Shown here: one piece after another, positions 11,640 through 23,905 of the stretch
Position numbering within the stretch: position 1 is the stretch's first letter
How the letters are laid out: each line of letters starts with the position of its first letter
NCBI GenBank assembly: GCA_021234155.1
Contig: JAJEKV010000096.1
Span: 1,560,010-1,624,009, forward strand
Source: Isoetes taiwanensis
Taxonomy: Eukaryota > Streptophyta > Lycopodiopsida > Isoetales > Isoetaceae
DNA: 64,000 bases
Reading direction: 5' to 3'
Position numbers and translations under genes: made by a program
Notes under the pieces: model-generated
The model's input: the letters and a program-made list of their open reading frames with translations, nothing else
Database searches by the model: none
What the model was told of the DNA's origin: nothing

Positions 11640-13150
11640 TGGGGGGCTAACATTATTAGAAATTTTTATTCCTAAATATATCTATCAACTAAGAATAACC
11701 CCACTCTTTTGTAAAATCAAATGTCGAGGCACTTTTCAATCCTCTTTATAAAGACTCCGGCATCCGATTTCCGATTCTCCCTACCAACAATCTGTGCATT
11801 ATTGAAATACATAGTGTATGGATTCAAATTCATACAACATGTGACTTAAACACATTTATATAGGGTAACGACTTCTTTATGTTTGAGTAACTAGCTCTAT
11901 ATTTAATAAGAATCTAGCTAAAAATTGCCATTTGAGCTACACATTAATAGATATGGTTTAAAAATCGCCAATTGGGTTGCAGCCACATTAGAAAAAAAAT
12001 AGGAAAAATGGCCAATTAAGGCTGCACTTTTGGGGGGATATTTTATAAGGAATGGCCAATTCATTATACTTATACAAAATTATAGGTCCCTAAAAATTTT
12101 TCCTGCTACACTACCGTCGTTCCTGGATTATTGCATTGCTCATTCACTGCACATGCACTCACTGATGTTAGTCCTTGTGACTAAGTGGGGATCCCTGGCT
12201 GCCACTGCATGCATGAAAATACTTTGAAAATCTTGGATACAAGAACATAAGCACAAACACAAACAGAAGATCCTTTGTAAGTAAGTGCTAGACAATGACA
12301 ACATAATCCAAGGAAATACCAAACATGAGCATCAGGAGCGGAGAAACATCGTGATAATACCAAAACATCATAACATAACTCCAAGACAATGGGAAGCTTA
12401 GGCGGCCTACATGCAGGTCCTGTTAGCAGAAACATGTCCAACCAGCTTACATTCCAAGTCCCGTAGCGGGAGTGGTGGGGTGAACCTCTTATGCGCATAC
12501 CCTTCCCAGCCCGCGTCTGGCACTGGAGGACCTCTTACCATGGGTTCCAAGAGTTGACGTACATCCACACCAGGATGCTACACTTGTGAGGAAACCAAGT
12601 CCGATGTCACAGAACACAAGAACATAACATAGAGCACAGATGACATGAACATGCCAGAGAAGCCTAGGCCACCGAACCTAGAAGCCCCGACCCCGGAAGT
12701 GGTTCCAAGCACATCAAAAGGTCGAGACAACAGTGGTGCAATACAAAGACCATGGCATATAATGTTCGTTACGACATTTATTATATATATGCTTAAGCCA
12801 TACCCTCGCCGAGGTTGCCCATACAACCTAACCATGTCAGGGTAGCTAACTTACTGATGAAGACCATGATGATGATCCAAACATGTCGAGTCAGTCTCAA
12901 ACCTTGTTGTATTAATATAGTTCCAACACCACCGCACCCCATTAATAAATAGAGATTTTAACACTCTTCTCATATATGATTATATCATGATCATCCCTCC
13001 TATAAGAAATGCAACACTTATCAATTACCAAACCCATCCAGTAACTTAGGCATTTACTAGGCTAACAATGCTCCATGCCATAGCCATGTCCAGAAGCCCT
13101 TATAAGCTTCTGATAGTCCTCATAGCCCTCATGGCCCAATTTGATGTTTA
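11640..13150. other. intergenic DNA, possibly LTR or leader remnants
   Basis: No gene is recognised. The stretch immediately precedes a same-orientation Ty3/gypsy protease fragment, so part may be decayed retrotransposon leader. I could not find a repeated LTR to prove it. Confidence 0.4.
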
Positions 13151-13156
13151 GGTTCC

Positions 13157-13775
13157 ATCTCAACATCCAATGCTTACCATTCTTATAGACACAGGCAGCT
13201 CGCACAACTTCGCGTCTCCTAGATTGGAAGCTTTATTGAAGTCTAAGATCCTTAAGTCGAAGCCAAGACCGGTGAGCATGGCAAGTGGAGCTATAGGTCT
13301 AAGTGGAACCAACTTGACCATGGGTGCTGAAGTAATGGATATCGGTAAATATGACCTTATAGTTGACATGAAGTTCTTGAAGCCGGCAAAAGCAATGATT
13401 GACTGCGATAAACATGAGATTTCGATCATGGCACCTAATGGCAACCGCTTTGTGGTCAAAGGTAAGGAAATTCATTTTGTAATGCAGTGCATGTCTTTGA
13501 AACAGTTGCATAAATGCATGATGAGGGATGAGGTTAAGTACATCCTTAGGCTAGAGACTGTTGAGCCAGACCAGAAGCATTAGAAAGAGATAAGCTTGAA
13601 GCAATTGCCTAGGGCAGTTAGTAGATTAATTAAGGAATTTCTTATGATATCTTTCCAGATGAAATCTGTGAGCTACCGCCCTATAGAGGCGTGGAATGTG
13701 AGATCACTCTAGCACCAGATGCTAAGCCTACTAGTAAGGCCCCTTATAGGATGAGCACTGGCAAGTTCATGGATA
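13157..13775 (+). pseudogene. Ty3/gypsy protease and RT-linker fragment
   Basis: The frame at 13,170-13,583 contains an aspartic protease: active site LIDTGSSHNFASPR, then GAEVMDIGKYDLIVDMKFL. It is followed by a linker (MQCMSLKQLHKC). After a stop and frame change the RT entry region ELPPYRGVECEITL with APYRMSTGK appears near 13,670-13,770. It closely resembles the protease-linker of the 12.1-kb element on the minus strand (33,730-34,759), so it is a broken relative of that family. No zinc knuckle, RT core or LTR is attached. Confidence 0.8.
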
Positions 13776-13799
13776 ACATAATAGAAGTCCCATAACACA

Positions 13800-15960
13800 C
13801 CAAAACAGAAGTTTTCAATTGTTTTTTTCAATAAGATGCCCACATCTTCATCCAAAGAAATTTTGAGATCTTGCCTCTGAAATCGAAGCCTAACCACTAC
13901 GAATAGAGTTTTCCCTCCATCATAGACAAGCTTGTTGTTCATCAAATCGTCAGCGCCGGAGTGTGCCGCAGCTTTGCCATGAACTGGACATTTCAATATG
14001 AATGTATGAATGTGTGTTCTTCCTTCTTAGTGTTGGGGTAACAAAGTGTTCTGGGAATGGGGCCAGAATGGGCAACAAGGGCATGGCGTGGAATGGGGCC
14101 ATAATGGGCAACAAACAACAAAGGAGGAGCCACTATTGGGAAAACTAGATAGGGCAAATTTAATGCAAGAAAGCAGTGGACTGTAGGCATGTAGGCACAG
14201 AACGGTATACAAAAGAACCATCGGTGGGCGAAAAAATAAAAGGGGAGGGGAAGGATACAGAGCAATATACTATTCAATGGTTTTTTGGTTGCAAAATGTC
14301 AAGACTGAAAAGGACAGGCAGAACAAACAGATGAGTGGGATGGGATGATCAATCCAGGAGTCTGCTGCTGCAAAGCCTTCTCAAAGACTCATTTCATGGC
14401 CAGGGCTAAGTAGCAAAACCCTGAACATGGATGCTTTGCTACTACTGTGCTACTAAATCTGATGACCCTAGTTTTGAATGCGTTGCTGATTCTAATATGA
14501 TCATCGCTTGTTCTTCACCCTATGTACATGACCTCTTTCTTAAATTGCCCTCTCGCTGGATGCTTATGTTGAAAACCATAAGCTATTGAACCAGAAGCAT
14601 GTTTATTGTTGGAAATCAGAAGCAACCAGTTGAAGAAAATACCTTCCTTTCACGATTTTGCAACCAGCTGCTAAAGAAGGAATTACCTTCATCCTTCAAG
14701 ATCGCGCAACTGAATGACACTCTTTCCAATTCTTCTGCTCTAATTCAACACATAATTCAACACATATCTTAATTTTCTGGCAAGCTACTACAAGCTGATG
14801 TCTTCCACTGATGCTCCCTACACCTGCAGTCGGATAGAAAAGAGATCGCCCCACCTGCCCCATCAGCCATGCCGCCGCTCATCTATTGCTCAAATTCTTC
14901 TCTATTTTAAAGCCTTTTTTTTTGTACACATTTTATACCTACAAGAAATTTATCGCGGCGGCCAACATTTCTTTTGTTCGAGTTAGTGCAAAAGATGCCC
15001 TATGCAAAAGATAGACCTTGTGTATAAGATAATCAATGTTAAAAAGAAAAAAGCAAAATGCTTGTGCATTTTGACATACACTTATGTGGAAGTTAAACCC
15101 CCATGATTTTATCTCGTGCAAACATTGGTGTCAGACTTGATGATCTTCCACTATAGAGCACAACTTCATCTTTAAAGAACTTCTCGATCCCGTAATTCAA
15201 TAGGAAATATTTTTAATGAGGAATATTAGATTGATACATGTAGTATTCATAGTGGATTCTCTCATAGGGGATTTGACTTGGATGTTCATACTAATGTAGG
15301 ACACCACGTAATAAGCTGGGTCCCATTTTTTTCTTAGTGTTTGGTTTGATATGTGCATATCATCCTTCATTCTTTGTATCTTAGTGGACATGCGCATGTG
15401 TGGTCCTCCTCCATTGTTTATTAGTCATGTATGCCTTATCCATAATCGAAGAGGAAAGAATAAGAGCCCTTTTAATTTTTACTGGTTTGGCATGATGTCG
15501 TGTGGGGATGAATGAGTTAGCGATCAAATTACTTTACGGATGGCTGTGATTTTAACATGGCTAATAATGATGATGATGGAACGCTTATGTAGTCACTTTT
15601 TCTGAATTTGGAAGCTTTTGAAAGAAGTGAGAGAATGAGTAACGAAGCTAAAAATTACCCTTGTTCAAAAGTGTGAGCACCTCAAAATCGGGGATGCCCA
15701 CCATCATTGCCCATAGCCACAAATTATCTGCTGCGAATCAAAGTCTACCTGATTTGCCCTTTCTGTAAATCTGCAAAGTGGACTCGTTTGAAGCAGGGTC
15801 TCGAAGCAGGGTTTCAAAGGAACGCTGATTTCTCCTTTACTTTTCATTTTTACTTTTGCACCCCTGCTCTGCTATAGGTGGAAGCAAACTAACAGATTGA
15901 AGGGCTTTTGAAGAAACAAAATCGAACTCGCATCGCCTGGTCTTAGGTCCTGTAAGAAAA
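13800..15960. other. intergenic DNA, nothing recognised
   Basis: Only short frames without family resemblance occur here, and I see no element ends. The copia element begins just beyond, at 15,983. Confidence 0.55.
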
Positions 15961-15982
15961 ATTTTGGATTCAAGCAATTAAC

Positions 15983-16305
15983 TGTTGAAGATAGCAGTAA
16001 TTACAGGAATCTCATCAAACAAGAAGTAGTTAGAATTATTAGATTCTATTGTTTGTCTCTATTTTCAGTATCATTAGAAGGTCAGTCACTTAAGAGTCAG
16101 TTAAGGGAAGCACTAATTAATGAACTACTTAATGACGAGTCTTGAGGACACAACGTATTCATTTGTGTGTACCCTTGATCATCTTTCTTGTTTTCATGAC
16201 CTCAGGCGCAGATCACTGAGAGCTCGCCTGCTTGTGTCTCTGTTGTATTTCCTCTGATATCAATCTAGTCTTCTATTCGTTTCTTACTAGATTCATATTC
16301 CAAAA
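15983..16305 (+). repeat. copia 5' LTR
   Basis: It begins TGTTGAAGATAGC and ends TATTCCAAAA, so the termini are TG...AA instead of the usual TG...CA. The end is fixed by the TTAAC duplication after the 3' LTR and by the primer site that follows. Confidence 0.95.
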
Positions 16306-16319
16306 GGTTATGGGCCCAC
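16306..16319 (+). other. primer-binding site complementary to the initiator tRNA anticodon arm
   Basis: GGTTATGGGCCCAC directly follows the LTR. It is not the common TGGTATCAGAGC (3' end of initiator tRNA-Met). It matches the complement of the anticodon stem-loop of plant initiator tRNA-Met, which contains GGGCCCAUAACC. This is the half-tRNA priming mode known for Drosophila copia. Confidence 0.75.
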
Positions 16320-16374
16320 AAATCGCTTGAAGTAGCCACCTCAGACGCAAGCAAGAATCTTTGTTTTCTAACTC

Positions 16375-17170
16375 ATGGATCCCGCAAATGTTCTCTCATC
16401 GCATGCCACTTTCAGGACGATTCCGAAATTTAGTGGCAAAGATTTCCAGATGTGGAAATGGCGAATTCGCATGCTGTTGGAGGATCATGACCTATGGGAG
16501 GTCGTGGATCCTCAAGAGCCGTTCAATGGTGAAGGGCCAGTTGTAGATTTAGCCTTTAATCCTGAGAAGGATCGAAAGGCAAAACTATGGCTCTGTCAGG
16601 GATTGGACGATACTCCAGCCCGTCTCGTCAAAGGTGCCCAAACAAGCAGGGAAATCATGCGCTTGCTTGAGCACCACTATGCATCACGAAATGCGTCCCA
16701 ACGGGTTCTTCTCCGCAATCAATTGTATGGATTGAAGCTGGCAGAAGATGGTGACGTGACTGAGCATATTTGCAAAATGAAGGAGCTTATTGATGATCTT
16801 GATGCAACAGGCACCCAAGTCACAGAGGATGAGAAGGTTTGCCTCCTCATCAACAGCCTGCCCGATTCCTTTTCAAGCTTGGTTGTCAATCTCCAAGGAA
16901 GCATTGATAATCATACATTTGAAGCAGCCTTTGGATCGTGTTCAACAAGAATCTCTTCGGCAAAGAACAAGCAAAGTCAAAGGTTAAAGCTGATTCTTTA
17001 ATGGTTGCTACTCTTTCTTCTCAGGCAGATCAACTCATGATTGCTGATTCCAAAAGGGAACCCAAGAGATCCAATACTAGGCGATCTAGGCCTGACAAGA
17101 GCATTGTTCGTTGTCACAGATGCCATGTGACAGGACACTATGCCAAAGAATGTCCTGCTCCTAGTCCAGT
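16375..17170 (+). pseudogene. copia gag (capsid and zinc knuckle), frameshifted
   Basis: The ATG at 16,375 opens a 208-codon frame with the UBN2/gag-like core (KFSGKDFQMWKWRIRMLLED, later LRNQLYGLKL and LINSLPDSF). The frame changes twice near 16,930-16,990. The following frame holds the nucleocapsid zinc knuckle CHRCHVTGHYAKEC (CX2CX4HX4C) near 17,112-17,153. It would form the virus-like particle and bind the RNA. Confidence 0.9.
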
Positions 17171-18682
17171 TCCTGAATCACGCTCCTCAACGTCAGAACA
17201 AGGCAATCTAGTTGAAGATGAAAATTGTATGGCTGAAGATGTTCACATGGATTTTCTATATGCAGTTCAAGACACCTCATTTGGTCATGTTCCTGCCTGG
17301 TTTCTCGACTCTGGGGCCACCAGCCATATGATCCCCATTCGCTCCAATTTTGTTACTTACAATCCTTTGAGCATTGCTAGGCCTGTCAAGATGGGAGACC
17401 ATTCTCAGCAATTTGGTATTGCTACTGGCACTGTGGCAATCCAACTTCCCTCAGGAATGACAAAGTATATCCGAGACGTTCTTTATGTACCAGGCTTACA
17501 AAAGAGTCTTCTATGTGTTAGCCGTCTCACAGATGCAGGCCTGTTGGTGCAATTTACACAAGATGTTTGTCATGTTCGCAATGCCTATGACAAAATCCTA
17601 CTGTCTGGACGTCGCTTGGGCAACTTGTATCAAGTCGGTGGATTTCCTTCAATTCCCCGAATCACAAATCTTGTGACCTCTCTGCTTTGTTCATGCAAAG
17701 TCTTCGTGGCACTACCGCCTTGGGCATCCCGGGATGTCTCCCCTGCTCAACACTTAGTCCGAAAAGGCCTCCTCAAGGACATGCCTCCTCATATACCATG
17801 CAATGTCTGTCTCACTAGCAAGAACCCTCGTTCATCCTTTGCCAACTCTTTCTCTCAAGCTTCCCACCGCCTTGCACTTGTCCACACAGACATATGTGGC
17901 CCAATTCGGCCTGCTACCGTAGGAGGAGCTCAATACATCATCACCTTCCTTGACGACCATAGCAGATGCCTTTTCGTCCAACCAAGGTATAAAAATCTGA
18001 AGCCTTCTTGGCCTTTACCCATTTTGTATCGAAATGGAAAGATACCGCGGCCTCCAAACTGATCACCCTCCGGAGTGATGGCGGAGGGGAGTTCAATTCC
18101 AAATCCTTTGCTGACTTTTGTTCTACACAGGGGATCAAACATGAAGTCTCTTCCCCTTATTCTCCAGAGCAAAACGGACGAGCAGAACGTATCAACCGCT
18201 CTCTCTTGGATATAGCCCGTTCCTTATTGCTTAGCATGCATGTCCCAAATTATTTCTGGGGTGAAGCCATTCACACTGCAGCCTACTTGCTGAACCGCAT
18301 GCCCCATTCCAGTCTTGATTTCCAGATTCCAGAAGAGATATGGACCGGACAGCCTTTTTCTATCAACCACTTGCGTGTGTTTGGATGCAAGGCTTTTGCC
18401 CACATACCTTCTGCCAAAAGGTCCAAGCTCGATGCTCAAGCTGTCACCTGCATGTTCCTTGGTTATTCAATCACCTCCAAGGCCTACCGTCTGTACCACC
18501 TGGAAGCAAAGAAGTTACTTGTCACATGCCATGCCAAGTTCAACGAATTTGAACCATGCTTTCCTCATCCTTCTGCACCCATTTCATTGCCTCTGCATGA
18601 ATTCTCCATTGATGTTTGCCTTCCAACTCCCGCTCCTAGAGAATCGCACCACTTGAATCTACACCACTTCCCCCCTCGATGA
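17171..18682 (+). pseudogene. copia protease and integrase, frameshifted
   Basis: The protease motif WFLDSGATSHM lies near 17,300, followed by the pre-integrase region (YVPGLQKSLLCVSRL). Then come the integrase core D (VHTDICGP, about 17,880), second D (TLRSDGGGEF, about 18,075) and E (SPYSPEQNGRAERIN, about 18,150). A one-base shift near 18,010-18,060 separates the first D from the second. The C-terminal GKAFxHIP-type region follows to 18,682. Confidence 0.9.
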
Positions 18683-18683
18683 T

Positions 18684-19649
18684 ATGCCCCACCTCCCCGC
18701 TGTCCCCAATGCATCTTCTCTTACTGAACCTCCCTCTACAGTCACAGATCTTCCTCCTGCAACTCGACCATCTCGCATCAAAAGACCTCCGGTTTGGGCA
18801 TCAGACTATGACTTCTCTGTTGAAGAACACCCTTTGGAACCTCACACTTTTTCCCAAGCCATGAATAGTGCACACCGTAAAGAGTGGTTACAGGCAATGC
18901 ATGCAGAACTTGACTCTATCCATGAAACCAACACTTGGTCACTAGTTCCCAGGCCTCCTAATCGTGCAGTCATTGGTAGCAGATGGGTCTTCCGCATCAA
19001 GTATACTTCTAATGGAGAAATTGACCGATTCAAAGCCCGCTTGGTGGTTAAAGGCTTCACTCAAATCGAAGGCCTTGACTATGAGGAGACTTTTGCTCCA
19101 GTTGCTAAAATGCCTTCTATTCGACTAATCCTTGCTTTTGCAGTGCTGAATAAACTCCACATTCATCAAATGGACGTCAACAACGCCTTTCTTCATGGAG
19201 ATGTTCAAGAAGAAATATATATTGAGCAGCCCCAAGGTTTCATTGATTCCCTTGCTCCGCAAAAAGTATGTCGCCTTCACAAAGCACTCTACGGCCTCAA
19301 GCAAGCTTCGAGATCCTGGTATGCCAAACTTGATCAGACCCTGCTCAACCTTAAATTCTCCCGCTGTCCTTCTGATCCCAGTGTCTATCGATCCTCATCT
19401 CCGCATCTCCTCATCATCCTAGTTTATGTTGATGACTTATTGCTTCTGGCAGCAGACCTCAATGACCTCATTACTCTTAAATCCCAACTCCAGTCTCAGT
19501 TTCGCATGAAAGACATTGGCCCAGCTTCTTATTTCCTCGGATGTCTCTCGAATTATGACCGTGCCAAAGGAACTCTCCATTTGCATCGAGCCGATACATT
19601 CAAGACATTCTCCTTCGCTTTGCCCTCATCAATTGCAACCCCTTCGTAG
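18684..19649 (+). pseudogene. copia reverse transcriptase
   Basis: A 321-codon frame has typical copia RT blocks: WLQAMHAELDSI, GSRWVFRIKY, FKARLVVKGFTQ, QMDVNNAFLHGD, LYGLKQASRSWY and the catalytic LVYVDDLLLL. The frame is open through the palm but shifts at about 19,640, before RNase H. Confidence 0.93.
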
Positions 19650-20390
19650 CCACACCACTTGAACCTGGAGTCTCTACTCAATTCGATCCACCATGCTCCT
19701 CCTCCATTCAAAGACATCCATACCAATTACCGCACCATTCTCGGATTACTCAATTTTGTTGCTACTTGTACCCGTCCGACCTCTCCTTTCACATTGTGCA
19801 AACTCACCCAATTCATCTAGATCCCAAACATTCTCATTGTGTCTCTCTCAAACGAATCCTCCACTACCTTCTTTGGCAGTTCATCCCATGGCCTTCTCTA
19901 CCAAGCCAACGCCTCTCCCCTTCTAGTAGGATACTCGATGCAGATTGGGCGATGATCACAATGACCGCCACTCCGTTTCGGATTCATTTTTGCCTTGCGG
20001 GGAGCTGCCATAAGGCTGGAGCAAAGAACAAGCAAAAGTGTGTTGCTCTCTCCACCAATCGGCGGAATACATTGCTCTTGCTAATGCTAGCAAAGCAGCC
20101 ATTTGGTTCTGGCCTACCGGTGATGAACTTCGGCATCGGCTCCCATATTGGCTTGACCATTCATGTGGACAATCAAGGTGCCATTCGCGGTTGCCAAAAA
20201 TCCTGTTCTACATCGACGCATGAAGCACATAGATATCAGGTTTCATTTTATTCGTGAGCTGCTTGAACAAGGTATCATCACTCTCAAATATCTGTGTACT
20301 GAAGAGATGCCAGCCGACATGCTCACTAAACCATTGGCACGTCCCAAATTTACCAAGTTCATCAACTTCATTCAGTTGGTATGCCTCTGA
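19650..20390 (+). pseudogene. copia RNase H, broken
   Basis: Pieces in different frames keep the family signatures: SAEYIALANASKAAIW near 20,060-20,110, and HIDIRFHFIRELL with EEMPADMLTKPL near 20,228-20,340. At least two frame changes lie between them. Confidence 0.85.
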
Positions 20391-20433
20391 ATGGGGGATA
20401 TTCTGCAACAGAGCCACACCAAGATTCCTCCAA

Positions 20434-20447
20434 TCACTGAGTGGGGG
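20434..20447 (+). other. copia polypurine tract
   Basis: The purine-rich tract GAGTGGGGG lies directly upstream of the 3' LTR, where plus-strand DNA synthesis would be primed. Confidence 0.8.
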
Positions 20448-20770
20448 TGTTGAAGATAGCAGTAATTACAGGAATCTCATCAAACAAGAAGTAGTTAGAA
20501 TCATTAGATTCTATTGTTTGTCTCTATTTTCAATATCATTAGAAGGTCAGTCACTTAAGAGTCAGTTAAGGGAAGCACTACTTAATGAACTACTTAATGA
20601 CGAGTCTTGAGGACACAACGTATCCATTTGTGTGTACCCTTGATCATCTTTCTTGTTTTCATGACCTCAGGCGCAGATCACTGAGAGCTCGCCTGCTTGT
20701 GTCTCTGTTGTATTTCCTCTGATATCAATCTAGTCTTCTATTCGTTTCTTACTAGATTCATATTCCAAAA
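20448..20770 (+). repeat. copia 3' LTR
   Basis: This 323-bp copy differs from the 5' LTR at four substitutions and no indels. It is followed at 20,771 by the TTAAC target duplication. Confidence 0.95.
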
Positions 20771-20775
20771 TTAAC

Positions 20776-22260
20776 AGAAGCCTTAAAGAAAAGATGACAC
20801 ATACCTCCAAAGCCAGGATGGGTCGCCTTGCTGGAGGGTCGCCTTCTTTTTTCTTTCCTCTGCACTCTGGCTCCAACTCTTAGATTTAACTTATTGTCGC
20901 TCCACGTTGAACTCTAGATTTAACTTATTGCCTTTTGGAGCATCATTTGAGCATCCCTTTGCTGTTTCAAAATCATCATAAAACAATATTTCTTCTCGCA
21001 TTGAAGATCCTAGCATCGCTATTTGGCGTAACAGAAATCCTCTGTTTAAGCCAAGGCGGCTTCCAACCTAAAGAATACACATACCGGATTGATTCAAAAA
21101 TCACAGAAGAAAATCCAAAAGCAGCAAGATCCATGTCCGCATCGCATTCTATTGCCAGATAATACTAATTCTCTAGATAAACTTAAAACAACTAAAAACT
21201 TTAGATGCAATTTAGATGCCCCTTTGCATGCGCGCTTTTAGCAATCTGCCCAGCAAGAATCTAGATCACTTTGGCCTTACATCGAATACATGGACAGAAA
21301 TTTCAGTGAGAAATTTCTAAGCAAAAACCAGCGCGATATAAACAGAGGCCCTCGACACAAAGTGCTAGGGTAGCCGCAGAAGTCGGAGATTTTTGTGCTA
21401 GGTATCGCAGAAGCCGGAGCTTTGTTTGCATTTTTAACGGATAGAATTGCATGTGCATTTATCGTTATTTGATAGTGTTAGAAATAAAGTTGTAAGTAAG
21501 GTTGAGTAGATGAAAGGATTATTAGTTAAAAATAAGGAGCTTTCAAAACTAATGGTAAGTAAAAACAATTTGCTTGTTGTTAACAGAGAAGCAGCACAAG
21601 GATGCTATGCTGGCACATATGGATATTGGTTATCATCATATACTGGTTATGATGATGAATACTGGATTTTTCGTTATTATAAACATGCAACTTGGAAAGG
21701 GAAACATTCTCTAGCATTCCTTTTGGTGGACTTCTTGGGCCTATCTTGCAAAATAACATTTGTTGTGTAAGAACTAAAGCAATTTGCTCACTATCTAAGA
21801 TAATACTGAAATACACCATTGCCATGGAACAAATCAAAGTTGGCTTCAAATGCTGGTCATCAATTGAATAAAGACTGCAATTATAAGAGTCTCTTGCAGT
21901 TACAATGCTTTAAATGTCAAATTCTTCTTGCAGAATTTTACGCTCTCGGATTAGATTTGTATATCTTGAACTTGGAAAAGTTCAGAAGCCAGACTTTAAT
22001 TTTGTTTTCTGTTGACAAGATCGTTGGTATTAGCCTTTGCCATTTGGAATTTTAGTGTTGATCCATGCACTGGACTTGAGGGTTGAGAAATTTTTCAATG
22101 AGCAAAAGTGTTAATACTTTGCTAAGTAGGTTTGGCATGGTTGTTATGAGATGTTCAATCACTGTTTATTTGTCTTTCTTATTTATACCTTATTTTGAGT
22201 GCATAAATGCATTTCTCACCTGAGGAGGTGGATTTCTTTCTATATTTTGTCCTGGCATTT
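20776..22260. other. intergenic DNA, nothing recognised
   Basis: No gene, RNA or element signal stands out. Short frames at 20,935-21,162 and 21,510-21,770 have no family resemblance. Confidence 0.55.
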
Positions 22261-22275
22261 TCTTCTGAAGCATGC

Positions 22276-22437
22276 AGAGTATGCCTGCAATTTGAAGGTG
22301 AATGAAAAAGCAGATATATATGGCTCTGGGGTAGTTTTGTTGAAGCTGGTAATAGGGAAGAAGCCAACAGATGATGAATTTAATGATGGAATCATGCGGG
22401 TGTTCAAGAGCTTAGAGCAAGAGAATAGAATAGAATA
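22276..22437 (+). pseudogene. receptor-like kinase C-lobe exon remnant
   Basis: After a plausible acceptor (CATGCAG at about 22,270-22,276) the frame reads as kinase subdomains [26 protein letters not shown], then [15 protein letters not shown]. This is the C-lobe region of LRR-type receptor kinases (EYAYTLKVNEKSDIYSFGVV-like). The conserved F of the DIYSFGV segment is missing here (DIYGSGV). No N-lobe or catalytic loop is found upstream, and a LINE tail follows at once, so only a fragment remains. Confidence 0.75.
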
Positions 22438-23905
22438 GATGTTTTATCGTCCACGGAGACCGACTGGCCTATGGGACCCAAACAAAAAGAGAGCAGCAAG
22501 CGTATTACTGTCAGGATTAAAAAACCCCCACCCCGAAGGGTTTTCGAGGGAAAAACCTTCGCAGTAATAAGTACGCTGGCATGCTGTACAATTGGATAGG
22601 ACAGTTCAATACTGTCCCGAAGGACACAACTGAGTCCGTACATCTATAACCTCCTGGAGGTATGACCCCAACAAACCCACTGACGCCGCATTCAATAACT
22701 CATGCAATGGTTGGCCAGGCACTAGTAATCGAACAGACTGCTCTCGGATATGGGCAAACGATGGGCAGATCTGGAGGGCATGACATTCATCCTCAATGGC
22801 GCCCTGGTGGCAACACTGGCAAAGCCTTTCCTCACGTGCTTCCCAAGCCCAACGTCCTGTTTCAATGCAGAGATGATGTGCACCCGTGCGAAAAGTCCGC
22901 GCTTCTTCATGAGCAAATGGGTGTACAAGTACTAGCGTGAGCCTAGAATTGACTTGCTGCTGATAGTATGCCAGTCTAACATGCGTTAGAGCCTCTGCAT
23001 CCCAAAGCTTGCGAAGGAAAGTAGCATCTAGATACAACTTGAGTGCCTTGTGATCTTTCTTTGTCCTTACATGTACGCATCTGATTGCCGGTACCCCCCA
23101 GCGTGAGAACCACTGAGCTTGCTTGTCCTTCCAGCAGGCTTTGAGGCGTTGGGGACCCATCGCCATGGTCATAACGTGTATCACCCATAGCGACCACCTT
23201 CTGGAAGTAAATGATATGGCGTTCCAATGCAGCCCATTGAAGGGGTAGAAAACTTGTCTCCTGGAGTAGGATCTGGTATGGAACTGTGGACTTTACTCCA
23301 AGGCTCGTCCCAAGAAGACTTTTTGCACCTGCTCGAGGTCATTCGAGGTGTTGAGGAATATCACCGGCCCCCACACTTCTGCCCCATACAAGAGGACCGG
23401 CTCGACCAAGGCCCGAAACAAGTGTGACTGGTGGCCCCAGCATACAACTCTGCCTTGTGGCTGTTGTTCTGCATGGTATATAGTGCTTTCCAACCCGCCG
23501 TGACCCGCAACCTGATGGCAGCATCCCAGTGGGTGATAGCAGAGAACTCGATCCCCAAGTACTTGTAGGTCGGAGCCACCTCTACATCTTGTCCCTGGTA
23601 AGTGAATGAGGGAAGCCTTGGCTGACGGGATGATGAAACTAGCAGCACCCTAGTTTTGGCCAAGTTAACTCGCATGCCAGTGAATCGGCAAAAAGTGTCA
23701 AGAGCATCCAGGTGACGTTGCATGTCCTCTGGATTGTAGGCCAAGAGGTTGACATCATCAGCATATATGAGTTGCCGGATTGTGTGATGCATGAGATGGG
23801 CACCTGCCCCTCCATGCTCAGAGAGCCAATCTTCCAGCTGGTCAATGTATAGGCCAAAGAGTGTGGGAGAGACGGGGCAACCCTGACGCATCTGTTGCAT
23901 AACCT
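22424..23905 (-). mobile_element. 5'-truncated LINE with pentanucleotide tail
   Basis: Read on the minus strand, the element starts in the RT domain (MRQGCPVSPTLFGLYIDQ) and passes the catalytic IYADDVNLLA. It continues through KYLGIEF-type and LYGAEVWGP blocks in shifted frames. A Cys/His-rich C-terminus follows (CQCCHQGAIEDECHALQIC, 22,606-23,184). It ends at the 3' side with TCTCCGTGGACGATAAAA and a (TATTC)n tail at 22,424-22,440. The endonuclease and ORF1 are absent, and at least two frame changes make it dead. No target duplication could be identified. Confidence 0.88.

Larger units (their letters stand above)
15983..20770 (+). mobile_element. complete Ty1/copia LTR retrotransposon
   Basis: The element is 4,788 bp, with two 323-bp LTRs and a perfect 5-bp target duplication TTAAC at 15,978-15,982 and 20,771-20,775. 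The internal order gag, protease, integrase, RT, RNase H is diagnostic of Ty1/copia (Pseudoviridae type). By hand comparison the LTRs differ at four positions, about 1.2 percent, so the insertion is young. Even so, the internal frame is broken at several points (around 16,930-16,990, 18,010-18,060, 18,680, 19,640 and 20,080). This copy cannot make a full polyprotein as sequenced. Confidence 0.96.

Noticed and set aside
15983-16305. LTR ending at the internal CA (16,301-16,302) to fit TG...CA
   Set aside because: The TTAAC duplication after the 3' LTR requires the longer end ...CCAAAA, shared by both LTRs.
22424-23905. Target-site duplication of the LINE
   Set aside because: I compared both flanks by eye and found no convincing direct repeat.
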